Shown piece after piece: positions 1 through 10,389 of a stretch of DNA of 64,000 nt (the stretch's first letter is position 1; every line of letters begins with the position of its first letter). The translations under genes and the position numbers were made by a program. The DNA lies in the NCBI RefSeq assembly GCF_900143275.1, contig NZ_FSRO01000001.1, forward strand, positions 1,878,116 to 1,942,115, written 5' to 3'. The notes under the pieces were generated by a model. It worked only from the letters and a program-made list of their open reading frames with translations, was not told the origin of the DNA and searched no databases. Origin of the DNA: Nitrosomonas cryotolerans ATCC 49181 (GTDB lineage Bacteria > Pseudomonadota > Gammaproteobacteria > Burkholderiales > Nitrosomonadaceae).

Positions 1-11
1 TCATTTTCCTA

Positions 12-3000
12 ATGCTTCGATTTCGTGGTGGCAGTGCACTTTCTTCATTTCGTCTTGAGAAATTAATCAATACAATGCGCATCAATAGATTGCCAGTTTC
101 TCATATTTATGCCGAATATTGGTATTTCTGTGCGGTATCTCGTGATTTGCATGAAGGCGAGCGTATCGTTCTAGAAAAAATATTGGATGATGGTTCGATA
201 CAACAACCTGTTCATTCTGATGCTCAATTACAATTGGTATTGCCGCGCTCCGGCACGATTTCTCCTTGGTCATCCAAAGCGACTGATATCGTTCATCATT
301 GTGGACTAGATGTGATTGAACGCATTGAACGCGGCCTTGCTTTTTATATTCAGATAGAAAGCATTCTTTCTCCTGAAATGAAAGCTAAACTGCCGACGCT
401 GTTGCATGATCGCATGACTGAGGTGGTATTTGATTCTTTTGAAGAGGCTGAGGCATTATTTCATCATTTTGAACCCGGTTTATTAAGAATAATAGATGTG
501 CTTGCAGGGGGAAAAGACACATTACAAAATGCCAATGATGAAATGGGCCTTGCTCTATCTACTGATGAGATTGAATATCTTGTTAATAGCTTTACGCACA
601 TTAGTCGTAATCCGACTGACGTGGAGTTGATGATGTTCGCACAAGCTAACTCGGAACATTGTCGCCATAAGATCTTCAATGCGAGCTGGGTCATTGATGG
701 CAAACCGCAGGATCAATCACTGTTTGCGATGATACGACATACGCACCAATCAAACGCCAAAGGTACTATAGTCGCCTATGCGGATAATTCTTGTATTATT
801 GAGGGAGAAAATATAGCGCGCTTCTATCCGGGTGAGGAGCATATTTATGGTTATGCATCGGAGCCAACACATCTGCTTATGAAGGTTGAAACGCATAACC
901 ATCCGACAGCCATTTCTCCATTTTCAGGCGCAGCTACAGGTGTCGGTGGAGAAATTCGTGATGAAGGTGCGACTGGGCGTGGTGCTAAACCTAAAGCAGG
1001 GCTAACCGGATTTGCTGTTTCTAACCTAAATATTCCCGATTATATTCAACCCTGGGAAAAAGATGTGACAGAGGCGTTCGAATACGGACCTACACAAATG
1101 TATGGCAAGCCTTCACGTATCGTTTCGGCATTAGACATTATGTTGGCTGGGCCCATTGGTGGTGCAGCATTTAATAATGAATTTGGGCGACCTAATTTGG
1201 CAGGATATTTTCGTACTTTTGAGGAACATGTTGCGGGTGAGATGCGTGGGTATCACAAACCGATTATGTTGGCAGGGGGTATTGGCCAGATTTCTGAGAA
1301 GCATGTATTTAAAGAAAAATTTCTACCTGGTACCTTATTGATCCAGTTGGGTGGTCCGGGCATGCTGATTGGCCTGGGCGGCGGTGCGGCTTCCAGCATG
1401 GATACCGGTGCTAATACAGAAAAATTAGACTTTGACTCGGTGCAACGCGGCAATCCTGAGATGGAGCGGCGTGCGCAAGAAGTCATTGATCGTTGCTGGC
1501 AGATGGAAAGAAAGGGGGAGTGTAATCCGATTTTATTTATTCATGATGTGGGTGCAGGTGGATTGTCCAATGCATTTCCTGAGCTAGTACATGATTCAGG
1601 GCGTGGTGGCTGCTTCCGTCTGCGCGATATTCCTTCTGAAGACGCTAGTATGTCCCCTATGCAAATCTGGAGTAACGAAGCACAAGAGCGTTATGTATTG
1701 GCAATTGAGCCCAAATCATTAAAACTGTTTCAAGCAATTTGTGAGCGCGAGCGATGCCCATTTTCAGTTGTTGGCGAAGCAACCGAAGAACAGCAGCTTA
1801 TTGTTATTGATCAAAAAGAGGATATTCCTCCGGTTAATATGGCGCTCTCAGTATTGTTAGGCAAACCACCTAAAATGACTCGAAATGTGGTGCATGTGGA
1901 TAAGATGCTACCATCGTTCAATACTGCTGATTTGAATTTATATGAGGCTGTTTATCGTGTATTGCGATTACCCGCAGTGGCGGATAAGACTTTTTTGATT
2001 ACTATCGGCGATCGTAGTGTGGGTGGAATGACGGCCCGAGATCAGATGGTGGGGCCTTGGCAAGTGCCCGTAGCAGATGTAGCAGTGACATTGATGGACT
2101 ATCAATCCTATCTGGGAGAGGCCTTCGCTATCGGTGAGCGCCCACTGGTGGCATTAATTAAACCTGCTGCAGCTGCTCGCATGGCTGTGGGTGAAGCCAT
2201 TACTAATATTGCAGCGGCTCCCATTAAGCAACTTAGTGAGATCAAACTATCCGCCAATTGGATGGCTGCGGCTGGACACGTCGGCGAAGACGCCGGTTTA
2301 TTTGATGCCGTTCATGCAATCAGCATGGAGTTATGTCCACAGCTGGGAATCAGTATTCCTGTAGGAAAAGACTCTTTATCCATGAAGACATCATGGAAGG
2401 AAGAAGGGGAATCTAGCCATGAATCGCTCAATAAGGAGGTAACGTCACCATTGTCTCTGGTTATTTCCGCTTTCTCTAGAGTAGTTGATACGCGTAAAAC
2501 ACTCACACCACAAATACAAAAGGATTGTGGCGAAACAGAATTAATACTGATTGATCTCGGCATGGGTAAAAATCGCCTGGGTGGTTCGGCACTTGCACAG
2601 GTTTATAAACAGATAGGTGATATTGCCCCCGATATTGTAGGCTTGGAGGGGGCGGAGAAACTCAAGGCATTCTTTACTGCTATACAACACTTGAATAGCC
2701 AAAATAAGCTGCTTGCATACCATGATCGTTCAGATGGTGGTTTGTTTGTGACATTATGTGAAATGGCTTTTGCCGGGCATGCCGGTATAACGATTAATCT
2801 TGATCAGCTATGTTTTGACCCGCTTGCCAATGATGTGGATGGCTCTGAATTAAATCCTGAAATATTGACCGGTAGGTTTCTTGAGCATATTTTTGCCGTT
2901 TTGTTTAATGAGGAACTGGGCGCTGTTATCCAGGTTAAATCTGAACATCGCCACGATGTGCTGGATACGTTATCTGCAGAAGGATTGCTTGAATTCTGCT

Positions 3001-4055
3001 TTGTTATTGGTGTGCCCAATGATAAAGATGAGATTCGCCTGATGCGCAACAATAAGGCAATATTCTCAGAAAAACGAATAGATCTACATCGTGCCTGGTC
3101 AGAAACAACGTATCAAATGCAGAGACTGCGTGATAATTCGGAATGTGCTCAGCAGGAGTATGATCGCATATTGGATATAACGGATCCTGGTTTACATGTG
3201 GGATTAAGTTTTGACATTAATCAAGATGTAGCGGCACCCTATGTGCAAACTGGTATGAGGCCTAATATTGCTATTTTGCGTGAACAAGGGGTAAATGGTC
3301 ATGTAGAAATGGCAGCTGCTTTTGATCGAGCTGGCTTTACTGCGATAGATGTACATATGAGCGATATCATTGCGGGTCGTATTTCACTGAAAGACTTTAA
3401 AGGCTTTGTTGCGTGTGGCGGATTTTCCTATGGTGATGTGTTAGGAGCCGGAGTAGGTTGGGCCAAGTCGATTTTATTTAATTTGCGTGTACGTGAGGAA
3501 TTTGAGGCATTTTTCCAACGTAAGGATACTTTTGCTTTGGGCGTGTGCAATGGTTGCCAGATGCTGAGTCATTTGCATGAAATTATACCGGGTTCTGGGC
3601 ATTGGCCACATTTTACACGCAATAGATCAGAACAATTTGAAGCACGTTTTGTCTTAGTAGAAATTCAAAAGAGCCCATCTTTATTTTTTGATGGCATGGC
3701 GGGCAGTTTGATGCCTATCGTTGTTGCGCATGGGGAAGGTTATGCGGATTTTTCCAGCACACCCGCTTCTTCAGTAGCTTCATCGCTGGTTACTATGCGT
3801 TTTGTGGATAACAAGGCTCGCCATACTGAAATGTATCCTTACAATCCTAATGGTTCACCCCAAGGCATAACCGGTCTAACGACAGCGGATGGGCGATTTA
3901 ATATTTTGATGCCGCATCCAGAACGTGTTTTTAGAATAGCACAACATTCTTGGTATCCTCCGGAATCAGAAAAAATAACCCAGCAACCTATTTTTTCTCG
4001 TGAGGATGGTCCATGGATGCGGATATTCAGAAATGCCAGAAAATGGGTTGGATAA
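12..4055 (+). CDS. purL: Phosphoribosylformylglycinamidine synthase
   Basis: Large single-chain FGAM synthase of 1347 residues, close to the roughly 1300 usual in Proteobacteria. It makes FGAM from FGAR, glutamine and ATP in de novo purine synthesis. The N-terminal segment starting [13 protein letters not shown] matches the conserved start of the family, which supports the ATG at 12. The synthase core carries the [19 protein letters not shown] signature and a second Gly-rich half ([13 protein letters not shown]). The C-terminal glutamine amidotransferase has its nucleophile in GVCNGCQ (Cys1179) and the partner pair His1302/Glu1304 in MPHPERVFR. All catalytic elements are intact. It appears monocistronic or leads the following ChaN-like gene after a 47-bp gap. 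Identification is secure. Confidence 0.98.
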   Translation: MLRFRGGSALSSFRLEKLINTMRINRLPVSHIYAEYWYFCAVSRDLHEGERIVLEKILDDGSIQQPVHSDAQLQLVLPRSGTISPWSSKATDIVHHCGLDVIERIERGLAFYIQIESILSPEMKAKLPTLLHDRMTEVVFDSFEEAEALFHHFEPGLLRIIDVLAGGKDTLQNANDEMGLALSTDEIEYLVNSFTHISRNPTDVELMMFAQANSEHCRHKIFNASWVIDGKPQDQSLFAMIRHTHQSNAKGTIVAYADNSCIIEGENIARFYPGEEHIYGYASEPTHLLMKVETHNHPTAISPFSGAATGVGGEIRDEGATGRGAKPKAGLTGFAVSNLNIPDYIQPWEKDVTEAFEYGPTQMYGKPSRIVSALDIMLAGPIGGAAFNNEFGRPNLAGYFRTFEEHVAGEMRGYHKPIMLAGGIGQISEKHVFKEKFLPGTLLIQLGGPGMLIGLGGGAASSMDTGANTEKLDFDSVQRGNPEMERRAQEVIDRCWQMERKGECNPILFIHDVGAGGLSNAFPELVHDSGRGGCFRLRDIPSEDASMSPMQIWSNEAQERYVLAIEPKSLKLFQAICERERCPFSVVGEATEEQQLIVIDQKEDIPPVNMALSVLLGKPPKMTRNVVHVDKMLPSFNTADLNLYEAVYRVLRLPAVADKTFLITIGDRSVGGMTARDQMVGPWQVPVADVAVTLMDYQSYLGEAFAIGERPLVALIKPAAAARMAVGEAITNIAAAPIKQLSEIKLSANWMAAAGHVGEDAGLFDAVHAISMELCPQLGISIPVGKDSLSMKTSWKEEGESSHESLNKEVTSPLSLVISAFSRVVDTRKTLTPQIQKDCGETELILIDLGMGKNRLGGSALAQVYKQIGDIAPDIVGLEGAEKLKAFFTAIQHLNSQNKLLAYHDRSDGGLFVTLCEMAFAGHAGITINLDQLCFDPLANDVDGSELNPEILTGRFLEHIFAVLFNEELGAVIQVKSEHRHDVLDTLSAEGLLEFCFVIGVPNDKDEIRLMRNNKAIFSEKRIDLHRAWSETTYQMQRLRDNSECAQQEYDRILDITDPGLHVGLSFDINQDVAAPYVQTGMRPNIAILREQGVNGHVEMAAAFDRAGFTAIDVHMSDIIAGRISLKDFKGFVACGGFSYGDVLGAGVGWAKSILFNLRVREEFEAFFQRKDTFALGVCNGCQMLSHLHEIIPGSGHWPHFTRNRSEQFEARFVLVEIQKSPSLFFDGMAGSLMPIVVAHGEGYADFSSTPASSVASSLVTMRFVDNKARHTEMYPYNPNGSPQGITGLTTADGRFNILMPHPERVFRIAQHSWYPPESEKITQQPIFSREDGPWMRIFRNARKWVG

Positions 4056-4102
4056 CCGCTTGTTTAATTTTATAAATTCAACCTAAAGACTTGATATGGA
4101 TC

Positions 4103-5350
4103 ATGAATAACAATTCAAAGATGGTAGCTTTTAACGTTACCTTACAAAGTAAATTTATTAGCATGATATTGCTGGTATTAAGCATTAGCCTGAATACTGC
4201 ACTGGCACAAATAAAGCCGGATCGTAAACCCAACACGCTTGGCTGTGTGCCACTGGCAAGCTGGGTTGTGCCGGGGGTCGGTAAGGTATCGAACTTCGAC
4301 GTTATTTCACATGCGGCCAGAGAGTCTGTGGTATTGCTTGGAGAAACTCATGTGAATCATGAGCATCATCGTTGGCAGTTGCAGACGTTGGCAGCATTAT
4401 ATGCGATGCGACCTGACATGATTATTGGTTTTGAAATGTTTCCGCGTCGCGTTCAGAACGTGTTGGATGACTGGGTGGCAGGGAAACTCAGTGAGAAAGC
4501 ATTTCTCGCTGCAGTGGAGTGGGATTTGGTTTGGAATACTGATGCAAATCTTTATCTACCGTTATTTCATTTTGCGCGGATGAATCGCATACCAATGCGT
4601 GCATTGAATATTGAAACACGCCTCAGGCATCTGGTTTCTGAAAAGGGTTTTGATGGTGTACCAGAAGATGAGCGTGAGGGTGTAACGCGTCCGGCTAAAC
4701 CGAGCGATGCTTATTTGGATTACCTGTTGCCAATTTATGAAAGACATGACCGCAAGGATAGGAAAAAAGGTGAGATTAATCATAATGATCCGGATTTTAT
4801 GCGTTTTATTTCAAGCCAACAGCTTTGGGATCGGGCCATGGCACAGATTTTGTATTCAGAGCACACTGGATCTGACGAGGAGAGAAAGCCACTTGTAGTT
4901 GGTATTATGGGGTCGGGACATATTTTGTATGGTTATGGCGTGCCGCATCAGTTACGTGATCTAGGTATTAAAGACATCGCATCTTTATTGCCATGGGACA
5001 CTAGTAAATCCTGTGAAAAATTTATAGTGGGTGTGGCTGATGCTGTATTCGGTGTTATGCCGCACATATCTCAGCCATTTCAACCACTTCGTCAGCGACT
5101 GGGTATTCGTTTTGAAATTGCACATGGTGGTGCACATATTTTACAGGTTGAGAAGGGCAGTATTGCCGAAGCAGCCCATCTTCAGGATGCTGATATCATT
5201 ACAGAAATAGCAGGGCTGGAAGTAAAAGAAACGAAAGATATTATTGATGTAGTCAAGCGTCATGCACCCGGTACTTGGTTACCACTGAAAGTAAGGCGTG
5301 ATAATGAACTAATCGAAATTATTGCTAAATTTCCAGTTTTAGATAAGTGA
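4103..5350 (+). CDS. ChaN-family (DUF399) heme-binding-type protein with C-terminal PDZ domain
   Basis: Protein of 415 residues. An N-terminal signal sequence (hydrophobic FISMILLVLSISL, then ALA before Q) predicts export. Residues about 60-290 form a ChaN/DUF399 domain, with LLGETHVNHEHH and a later GSGHILYG segment. Residues about 320-410 look like a PDZ domain (RFEIAHGGAHILQVEKGSIAE). ChaN proteins are heme-binding lipoproteins linked to iron uptake in other bacteria. There is no lipobox Cys here, so this one is probably periplasmic. The ATG at 4103 was preferred over an in-frame TTG at 4091 because it gives a tidier signal peptide. Heme binding is inferred from family only. Confidence 0.8.
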   Translation: MNNNSKMVAFNVTLQSKFISMILLVLSISLNTALAQIKPDRKPNTLGCVPLASWVVPGVGKVSNFDVISHAARESVVLLGETHVNHEHHRWQLQTLAALYAMRPDMIIGFEMFPRRVQNVLDDWVAGKLSEKAFLAAVEWDLVWNTDANLYLPLFHFARMNRIPMRALNIETRLRHLVSEKGFDGVPEDEREGVTRPAKPSDAYLDYLLPIYERHDRKDRKKGEINHNDPDFMRFISSQQLWDRAMAQILYSEHTGSDEERKPLVVGIMGSGHILYGYGVPHQLRDLGIKDIASLLPWDTSKSCEKFIVGVADAVFGVMPHISQPFQPLRQRLGIRFEIAHGGAHILQVEKGSIAEAAHLQDADIITEIAGLEVKETKDIIDVVKRHAPGTWLPLKVRRDNELIEIIAKFPVLDK

Positions 5351-5403
5351 ATGCTGGATGAAAGGATTATCTCTAACCAGATCTTATGCTGTATTCTCAT
5401 GGC

Positions 5404-5423
5404 GAGGCCTTTGCAAAACCCTC
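5404..5423. repeat. 20-bp solo inverted-repeat remnant of the GAGAC...GTCTC MITE family
   Basis: The sequence gaggcctttgcaaaaccctc is the two terminal repeats of the 89-bp element joined end to end with the interior missing. No target duplication is visible. It lies 53 bp after the ChaN-like gene and could also act as a weak transcript-end hairpin. Confidence 0.6.
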
Positions 5424-5548
5424 ATTATTTTTAATGGTGTAGAGGCAGTTAAACATGGCACGTGGTCGCGCGTAAACAGATAATCAAGTTCAATTGATTC
5501 TTAGGAAAGCGACCGGACTAACGTGACAACGTGACAAAATAGAGTACT

Positions 5549-5953
5549 TTAGAGAGTCGTATTACTGATTCCCTTGGGCTCCGGCTCATTTGCAGAAAAA
5601 TCGAGTTCTATCTTTGCTCCATCAGGGTCATAGCAGAAAAGCTGCCAGGTCTGTGAATCTTTTTGTCGTCGAAGTTCATATTTTATATTGTGCTGATTGA
5701 GTGTGTTAATCACAGATTGAAGGTCGGATGCAGTAAAAGCCATATGATCGATAATGCCTTGGGCCTGAGCAGGCAATGGCCGTCCAGCCATAATATGTAG
5801 AATAGGTTGATTTCCTGCGTAGAGCCAGGCTCCGGAGGAAGCAAGCGGTGGGCGATAACCCTCTGTAAATCCAAGCACATCGATATAGAAAGCTTTACAT
5901 TGTTCCAGGTTGCTAGTGAGTACCGTAAAATGATTCATACCATCGATAGCCAT
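5549..5953 (-). CDS. VOC-family (glyoxalase/dioxygenase fold) protein
   Basis: Protein of 134 residues and a single vicinal-oxygen-chelate module pair. The first half begins GMNHFTVLTSNLEQCKAFY with the metal-ligand His at residue 8. The second half has DHMAFTASDL, and LFCYDPDGAKIELDF supplies the Glu ligand. This metal-binding pattern is typical of small glyoxalase/bleomycin-resistance/dioxygenase proteins. The substrate cannot be told from sequence. An AAGGAAATTAAG ribosome site precedes the ATG at 5953. It stands alone on the minus strand, convergent with the ChaN-like gene. Confidence 0.85.
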   Translation of the reverse strand: MAIDGMNHFTVLTSNLEQCKAFYIDVLGFTEGYRPPLASSGAWLYAGNQPILHIMAGRPLPAQAQGIIDHMAFTASDLQSVINTLNQHNIKYELRRQKDSQTWQLFCYDPDGAKIELDFSANEPEPKGISNTTL

Positions 5954-6444
5954 CTTAATTTCCTTTTATTCGTTATTTTTACGATTCAGAGTGCTGATTG
6001 ATACGTATCTTGATTTCAGTTTATTTTTTAGCTCTATCAAATCTAATAAAGATAAAAACGTCTAGTATGATGAAGACATGAATAGAATTCTTTAACCCAG
6101 CCAGATCAGCCGTTTTGAATGCCCCTGAAGGGTGGTTATGATCGGATTCTGGGTCGATTGAGTTCGATGACTTAATATTAGATAAGGAATTTCGTTTTTG
6201 GAGTCTGCTAATTTAAGCATCGAAGGTTGACACGAATCGGGCTCTATAAACTTATGGATATTTATTTTCACTATAAGAATTTGAAATACTATTCGACTCG
6301 ATCTATATTCGAGTCGAATAGTCCAAGCTTTTTAAGCATGCAAATAGTCTAGATTAAGCCATCAAAATCGCTATTATGAGGCTATTCTTATTTTATTTTG
6401 TATAGTAATTAATTTTATTTAATCTCAAATCTTCCTGATCGTTT
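5954..6444. other. Intergenic region without a recognisable gene
   Basis: About 490 bp between the start of the VOC gene and the end of the lipoprotein gene. No coding pattern was seen. The only strong structure is the 14-bp palindrome at 6288-6322, listed separately. A smaller hairpin (6436-6454) overlaps the stop codon of the lipoprotein gene. Confidence 0.6.
6288..6322. terminator. Perfect 14-bp inverted repeat, possible terminator or processing hairpin
   Basis: The left arm actattcgactcga (6288-6301) and right arm tcgagtcgaatagt (6309-6322) are exact reverse complements around a 7-base loop. It lies about 120 bp downstream of the minus-strand lipoprotein gene. Neither side has a strong T tract, so intrinsic termination is possible but unproven. 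A protein-binding palindrome is the alternative. Confidence 0.45.
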
Positions 6445-6981
6445 TTAACGATCATCAGAGTCAATGCTTTCGATATCCTCGACTGTATCGGAGGTAGTAT
6501 CTTCCGTTGTTTCTGCTGCATCAGAAGCTGCTTCACTTGCTTCATCTGTTATATCCGAAGCCATGTCGTGAGTATCTTCGGTTGTGTCAGAAGCGGTATC
6601 TTTGACTGGGTCCACAATATCAGCAGCTGTTTCTTCCGTGCTTTCGGAAAGATCTGATGCGGCATCTGTGGTGGTCTCGACAGCATCGGATGTTATATCT
6701 TTGGTGTCTTCGAACATGTCAGAAGCGGTGTCTTTAATTGTTTCAACAGCATTAGCAGCTGCTTCGCTAACACTATCTACAATATCTGAAACACTTTCCT
6801 TTACCCCATCAGCCGCATCGGTGGCTGTTTCTTCTATATTCTTAGCCTTCTCGCCCATATCAGGAGATGTGCTGGACTCAGGAGCCGCGCTTGATTCAGG
6901 AGGCGTACTTGATTCCTTTGTGTCACAACCAAAAATGAATAGAGTTACCATTAATATTGATACATAAAAGAAATTTTTCAT
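6445..6981 (-). CDS. Acidic low-complexity lipoprotein with degenerate Asp/Ser/Glu/Thr repeats
   Basis: Protein of 178 residues. A lipoprotein signal (ILMVTLFIFGC, lipobox Cys at residue 19) is followed by a Ser/Pro-rich linker. From about residue 48 to the end there is a strongly acidic repeat region built on variants of DTASDxxEDTxD and DAAxxVxES. The spacing is near 11 residues, reminiscent of amphipathic LEA- or apolipoprotein-like helices. There is almost no aromatic residue after the signal. It is predicted to be anchored to a membrane facing the periplasm. Function is unknown; membrane shielding, cation binding or stress protection are guesses. A long open frame on the opposite strand is a by-product of the repeats. 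An AGAGGAAAC site precedes the ATG at 6981. Confidence 0.75.
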   Translation of the reverse strand: MKNFFYVSILMVTLFIFGCDTKESSTPPESSAAPESSTSPDMGEKAKNIEETATDAADGVKESVSDIVDSVSEAAANAVETIKDTASDMFEDTKDITSDAVETTTDAASDLSESTEETAADIVDPVKDTASDTTEDTHDMASDITDEASEAASDAAETTEDTTSDTVEDIESIDSDDR

Positions 6982-8250
6982 ATGTTTCCTCTCGGTTTTA
7001 AAAATTTAAATTTAACAAACGCTGTTTTATTACGATATTAGAACAGTTATTTCTATTTAGTTCTGGTTCCGATCTTTCTAACTATCTATGCGCATGTAGG
7101 AGACTCTACAAATGTATAAATAGTTTGTCTGCTTCCGAAATTGCTATTCGAGTAACGTCGTCACATTGTCATATATTTTTGCGAGTTAGTTAATGAGTAG
7201 TATAAGAAAAGTTTAATTTTATATAATCCTTACATCCTTAGTGACTAAGATAACGCATTGCTGACAATACTACAATGTGTGAATTTCATTTTATTCATAC
7301 AGGTGATGAGTGTATTACGTGAAGAATCTGCTAATAGTTAAGGGAAAAGGGTGGGTTCGCATAAAGATAATGCAAACAATAATATTTTCTGTTCAGATCG
7401 AACGCAGCATGGGAAGAGGATAGATGTGCAAATGACATAGTTAGATACAAGCTATAGAGATAGGTGATACATAACTAGAGATAGAGACTTTTGCAAAACC
7501 CCAATAGTTGGAAAATTAACTCCTTGTAATCAATAGTATAAAACTTATGGCGAGGGATTTTGCAAAAATCTCTAGGTATTTATGCTTTCGTAAATTTAAA
7601 TTATCTGGTATGGATTCTGGTTTATTGTTGCTCAGGATGCTACTGGTGGGTATATGGTATGGTGGTCTTGATGACGAAGTAGTTGAATGTAGTTAAGCAT
7701 ATGGCGTGTTTTCTGACTTTGTCTCTGGAGGGTGATGTCCCCGGCTATTTGATGCAGCCATGTTTAAGAGCTCGTTTGATGGTAGCCGGAATATGGGCGT
7801 CTGTTGAAGCAGATTGATCTACAGCAGCTGGAAGCATAAAGTAGCTTTGAAATTTCGTAGTATCGAATGCGACATTCAAAATAAAGCAGAAAAGAGTAAG
7901 TTGTTAACTGTGAGCAACAATGACAATGACAATGGAGTTGTTTGATTAATTAGCTCTAGCATGTTTTTTGGCGTGCATTTGACAGCTAGGCGTGCCGGTT
8001 TAACAGCTAACTCCTGGCCCCAGGAGTAGCCAAAACACATGCCTGGTATCGGCTGCTGGCTATAGCGTATTATTTGAAAAGGGTATCTGAATTATATTGC
8101 ATCGCTTAGTGACACAGGGAGAATGTGCCCGTAAACAAAACACAACAATAAGAATTACTGTTTTTAGAGTTTTTATGTAAAGTCAGTTTTAGAGATTATG
8201 CCGATAGTTTTATTCTAATTTTATAAAAATAGGAGTTTACAAAGCGCTCA
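6982..8250. other. Long gene-poor region (1.27 kb) with one MITE copy
   Basis: No convincing gene was found on either strand; frames are short and broken. It contains a full MITE copy (7484-7572) and a hairpin with arms ctcctgg/ccaggag near 8008-8024. A stretch around 7690-7900 has patchy coding-like composition on the minus strand, interrupted by stops, which may be a decayed gene that I cannot name. The 3' end must carry the promoter of the following membrane-protein gene. Confidence 0.55.
7484..7572 (+). mobile_element. MITE-like element, full length (89 bp)
   Basis: It begins gagacttttgcaaaacccc, ends with the reverse complement form (gattttgcaaaaatctc), and has the family interior caatagttggaaaattaa. 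No 5-bp target duplication is visible at this copy, and its right end has drifted from the others, so it is probably an older insertion. Confidence 0.8.
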
Positions 8251-9306
8251 ATGGATGTTGTGTTGATCAATATTCTGACTTGGCTTGGTATTTTGTTTTG
8301 TATCAGTCAGTCTGCCATGTTCTCCGGCCTGAATTTGGCGTTGCTGGGTATCAGTCGTTTACGCCTGGAGGTAGATGCTTTAGCCGGAAATTCTGCTGCA
8401 AAAGGAATTTTAGCACTGCGAAAGGATTTTAATTTTCTTTTGGCTACGATTCTATGGGGTAATGTTGCGATTAATGTTTTATTGACACTGTTGTCTAATT
8501 CCGTAATGACTGGAGTAACGGCCTTTTTTTTCTCAACAATTCTGATCACATTTGCGGGCGAAATTTTTCCTCAGGCTTATTTTTCTCGTCATGCTATGCG
8601 CATGGGTTCTTTGTTGGCGCCATTATTGCGTATTTACCAGGTTATTCTTTTTCCGGTTGCTAAGCCTTCGGCGATGGTGCTGGATTGGTGGTTGGGTGAA
8701 GAGGGCATTCGATACTTTAGAGAACGTGATTTAAGGATGTTGATTCGTAAACATATCGAAGCAGAGGAATCGGATATTGAACGTTTGGAGGGTATCGGTG
8801 CGCTGAATTTTCTTGCATTGGATGACATCTCCGTTACCCAGGAAGGAGAGAATGTTGATCCCAACAGTATCATTAGTCTGCCAGTAAAAGATGGCATGCC
8901 GGTATTTCCAGATTTTGAGCATCGCACTTTGGATTCATTTTTATTGGATATCAATAGTTCCGGAAAAAAATGGATTATTATTGTGGATGCACATGATCAA
9001 CCCTGTGTTGTGTTGAACGCTAATGCTTTTTTGCGTGATGCTCTATTTTCTGCAGGATCGTTTAATCCTTATATTTATTGTCATCGCCCTATTATCGTTA
9101 AGGATTCGGGTACTTTATTGGGTAGCGTGCTATCCCGTTTAAGCGTATGTTCCAAATCTGAAATGGATGATGTTGTTGATAATGATCTTATTCTAATCTG
9201 GGCTGATGAGAAAAGAGTAATCACGGGAGCGGACATTCTTGGCCGGCTATTACGTGGTATTGCAATACGTGATATTAAACAAGCGCAAGAAGGCGAGGTA
9301 GAGTAA
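8251..9306 (+). CDS. DUF21/CNNM-type transmembrane protein
   Basis: Protein of 351 residues. The N-terminal 170 residues hold three to four membrane helices of the CNNM/DUF21 transmembrane type (SQSAMFSGLNLALLGISRLRLE is the conserved small-residue/LxxLxxxR pattern of that domain). The rest is a cytoplasmic region where paired CBS domains are expected. Here they are weakly recognisable (ISLPVKDGMPVFPDF, KKWIIIVDAHDQPCVVL). Family members are CorC/CNNM-related, associated with Mg or Co export. No CorC_HlyC transporter-associated domain is evident at the C-terminus, so this is a shorter variant. Ion specificity is not predictable. The nearest SD-like AGGAG (8231) lies rather far from the chosen ATG. 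Confidence 0.75.
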   Translation: MDVVLINILTWLGILFCISQSAMFSGLNLALLGISRLRLEVDALAGNSAAKGILALRKDFNFLLATILWGNVAINVLLTLLSNSVMTGVTAFFFSTILITFAGEIFPQAYFSRHAMRMGSLLAPLLRIYQVILFPVAKPSAMVLDWWLGEEGIRYFRERDLRMLIRKHIEAEESDIERLEGIGALNFLALDDISVTQEGENVDPNSIISLPVKDGMPVFPDFEHRTLDSFLLDINSSGKKWIIIVDAHDQPCVVLNANAFLRDALFSAGSFNPYIYCHRPIIVKDSGTLLGSVLSRLSVCSKSEMDDVVDNDLILIWADEKRVITGADILGRLLRGIAIRDIKQAQEGEVE

Positions 9307-9770
9307 TTTTTGTATTGCCTAGTGCCTCATAATTCACAAACTTAAAAAAAGCAGATGATGAATAAATGCTCTAAAATTAAGGTGTGAGTATGTGTTTTTT
9401 TAAGAAAAGAAGCCTTAAGGTTGATTGAGATTCGCATGATTATCCTGATTAAGTGACACGTCAACAAATTGAGTTTATGCTGATAAATAAAAAATAATCG
9501 ATTCGTTATTGTAGGCGATGTCCAGGATTTACTGATTCCATTTGATTTGAGGTAGTTCAGAGTTAAGTATGAGTTGATGTAAATAAGAATAAAATAAGAA
9601 ATTATTAAAAATAGTCGACAAATTCCTGATTGTTGCTGTGTTTGTTGTGTAATTAGAATGAGTCGTGTGGCATGAAGGTAAGGTTGAGCTCAAGGGAAAT
9701 AAGCTTGCAATATAGATAAAAAAAAAGTAGTATCGCGACAATTTTTTAATAACGGAGTCTAGGAATTTCT
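9307..9770. other. Intergenic region upstream of rpsT
   Basis: 464 bp of AT-rich DNA between the DUF21 gene and rpsT. I see no gene, no repeat of the MITE family and no clear terminator. A short minus-strand frame in it lacks coding character and was rejected. The rpsT promoter must lie here. Confidence 0.5.
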
Positions 9771-10034
9771 ATGGCCAATAGTGCACAAGCAAGAAAGCGT
9801 GCAAGGCAGACTGTTAAACGACGGGATCATAACGTTAGTTTGCGATCTAAATTGCGCACTGCTATCAAATTTGTAAGAAAGGCTATCGAATCAGGTGATA
9901 AGTCGGCGGCAGATACTGCGTTTAAAAATTCTATGAGCACAGTGGATTCGGTTGCTGACAAAGGAATTATTCATAAGAATAAAGCTGCGCGCCATAAAAG
10001 TCGGTTGTCTGCTGCAATCAAGGCAATTGCATGA
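9771..10034 (+). CDS. rpsT: 30S ribosomal protein S20
   Basis: Protein of 87 residues with the typical S20 N-terminus [13 protein letters not shown] and C-terminus [19 protein letters not shown]. It is very basic and helical and binds 16S rRNA in the small subunit. An AGGAA ribosome site lies just upstream of the ATG. It is monocistronic here, with about 460 bp of free DNA upstream and 355 bp before hao. Confidence 0.98.
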   Translation: MANSAQARKRARQTVKRRDHNVSLRSKLRTAIKFVRKAIESGDKSAADTAFKNSMSTVDSVADKGIIHKNKAARHKSRLSAAIKAIA

Positions 10035-10389
10035 TCTTTTAGAGTTATAGAAAATAGAATAAATATTTTATTAAATCAAGATATTCCATATTTTTCTACT
10101 TTCTTTATATCTTACAAAGTCATATTCGCCTTTCTAGTTTTGAGGTGTGAGTTATTTCGGTAGCTTAATTGGCTTTAGTCGATTAGTAGAATAATCTTAT
10201 GTTTTGAAAGTTCCGGGCGGTGAAATATATCTCATTAAATGGGAAGATGTCGTCTGGAAGAAAAAGGCGTGCTGGGTAGAAAAAATGTGCGAGCGAGCAA
10301 AGTTCTTGCACACAAAAGGAACAGTAAAAGCAAAAAACTATTTTGCAAATAATGTAAGCAATAATTTTGGAACAATAAAGGAGAGAGGT
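10035..10389 (+). promoter_or_regulatory. hao upstream region with a candidate promoter
   Basis: 355 bp between rpsT and hao. A candidate sigma-70 pair is TTGAAA at 10204-10209 and TATATC at 10226-10231 (16-bp spacing), which would leave a leader of about 150 nt. The frame of hao stays open upstream to 10204, but this extension (62 codons) has no signal-peptide logic and is treated as leader. The ribosome site AAAGGAGAGAGGT directly before 10390 fixes the start. The promoter call is weak. Confidence 0.35.

Noticed and set aside
6584..6967. Long plus-strand open frame rich in Ser/Val opposite the acidic lipoprotein
   Set aside because: It is the antisense reading of the repeat region; the minus strand has a signal peptide, lipobox and ribosome site.
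9529..9741. 70-codon minus-strand frame upstream of rpsT
   Set aside because: AT-rich, low-complexity product with no ribosome site or domain.
10204..10389. 62-codon N-terminal extension of hao
   Set aside because: No ribosome site or family similarity; the strong AAAGGAGAGAGG and signal peptide fix the start at 10390.
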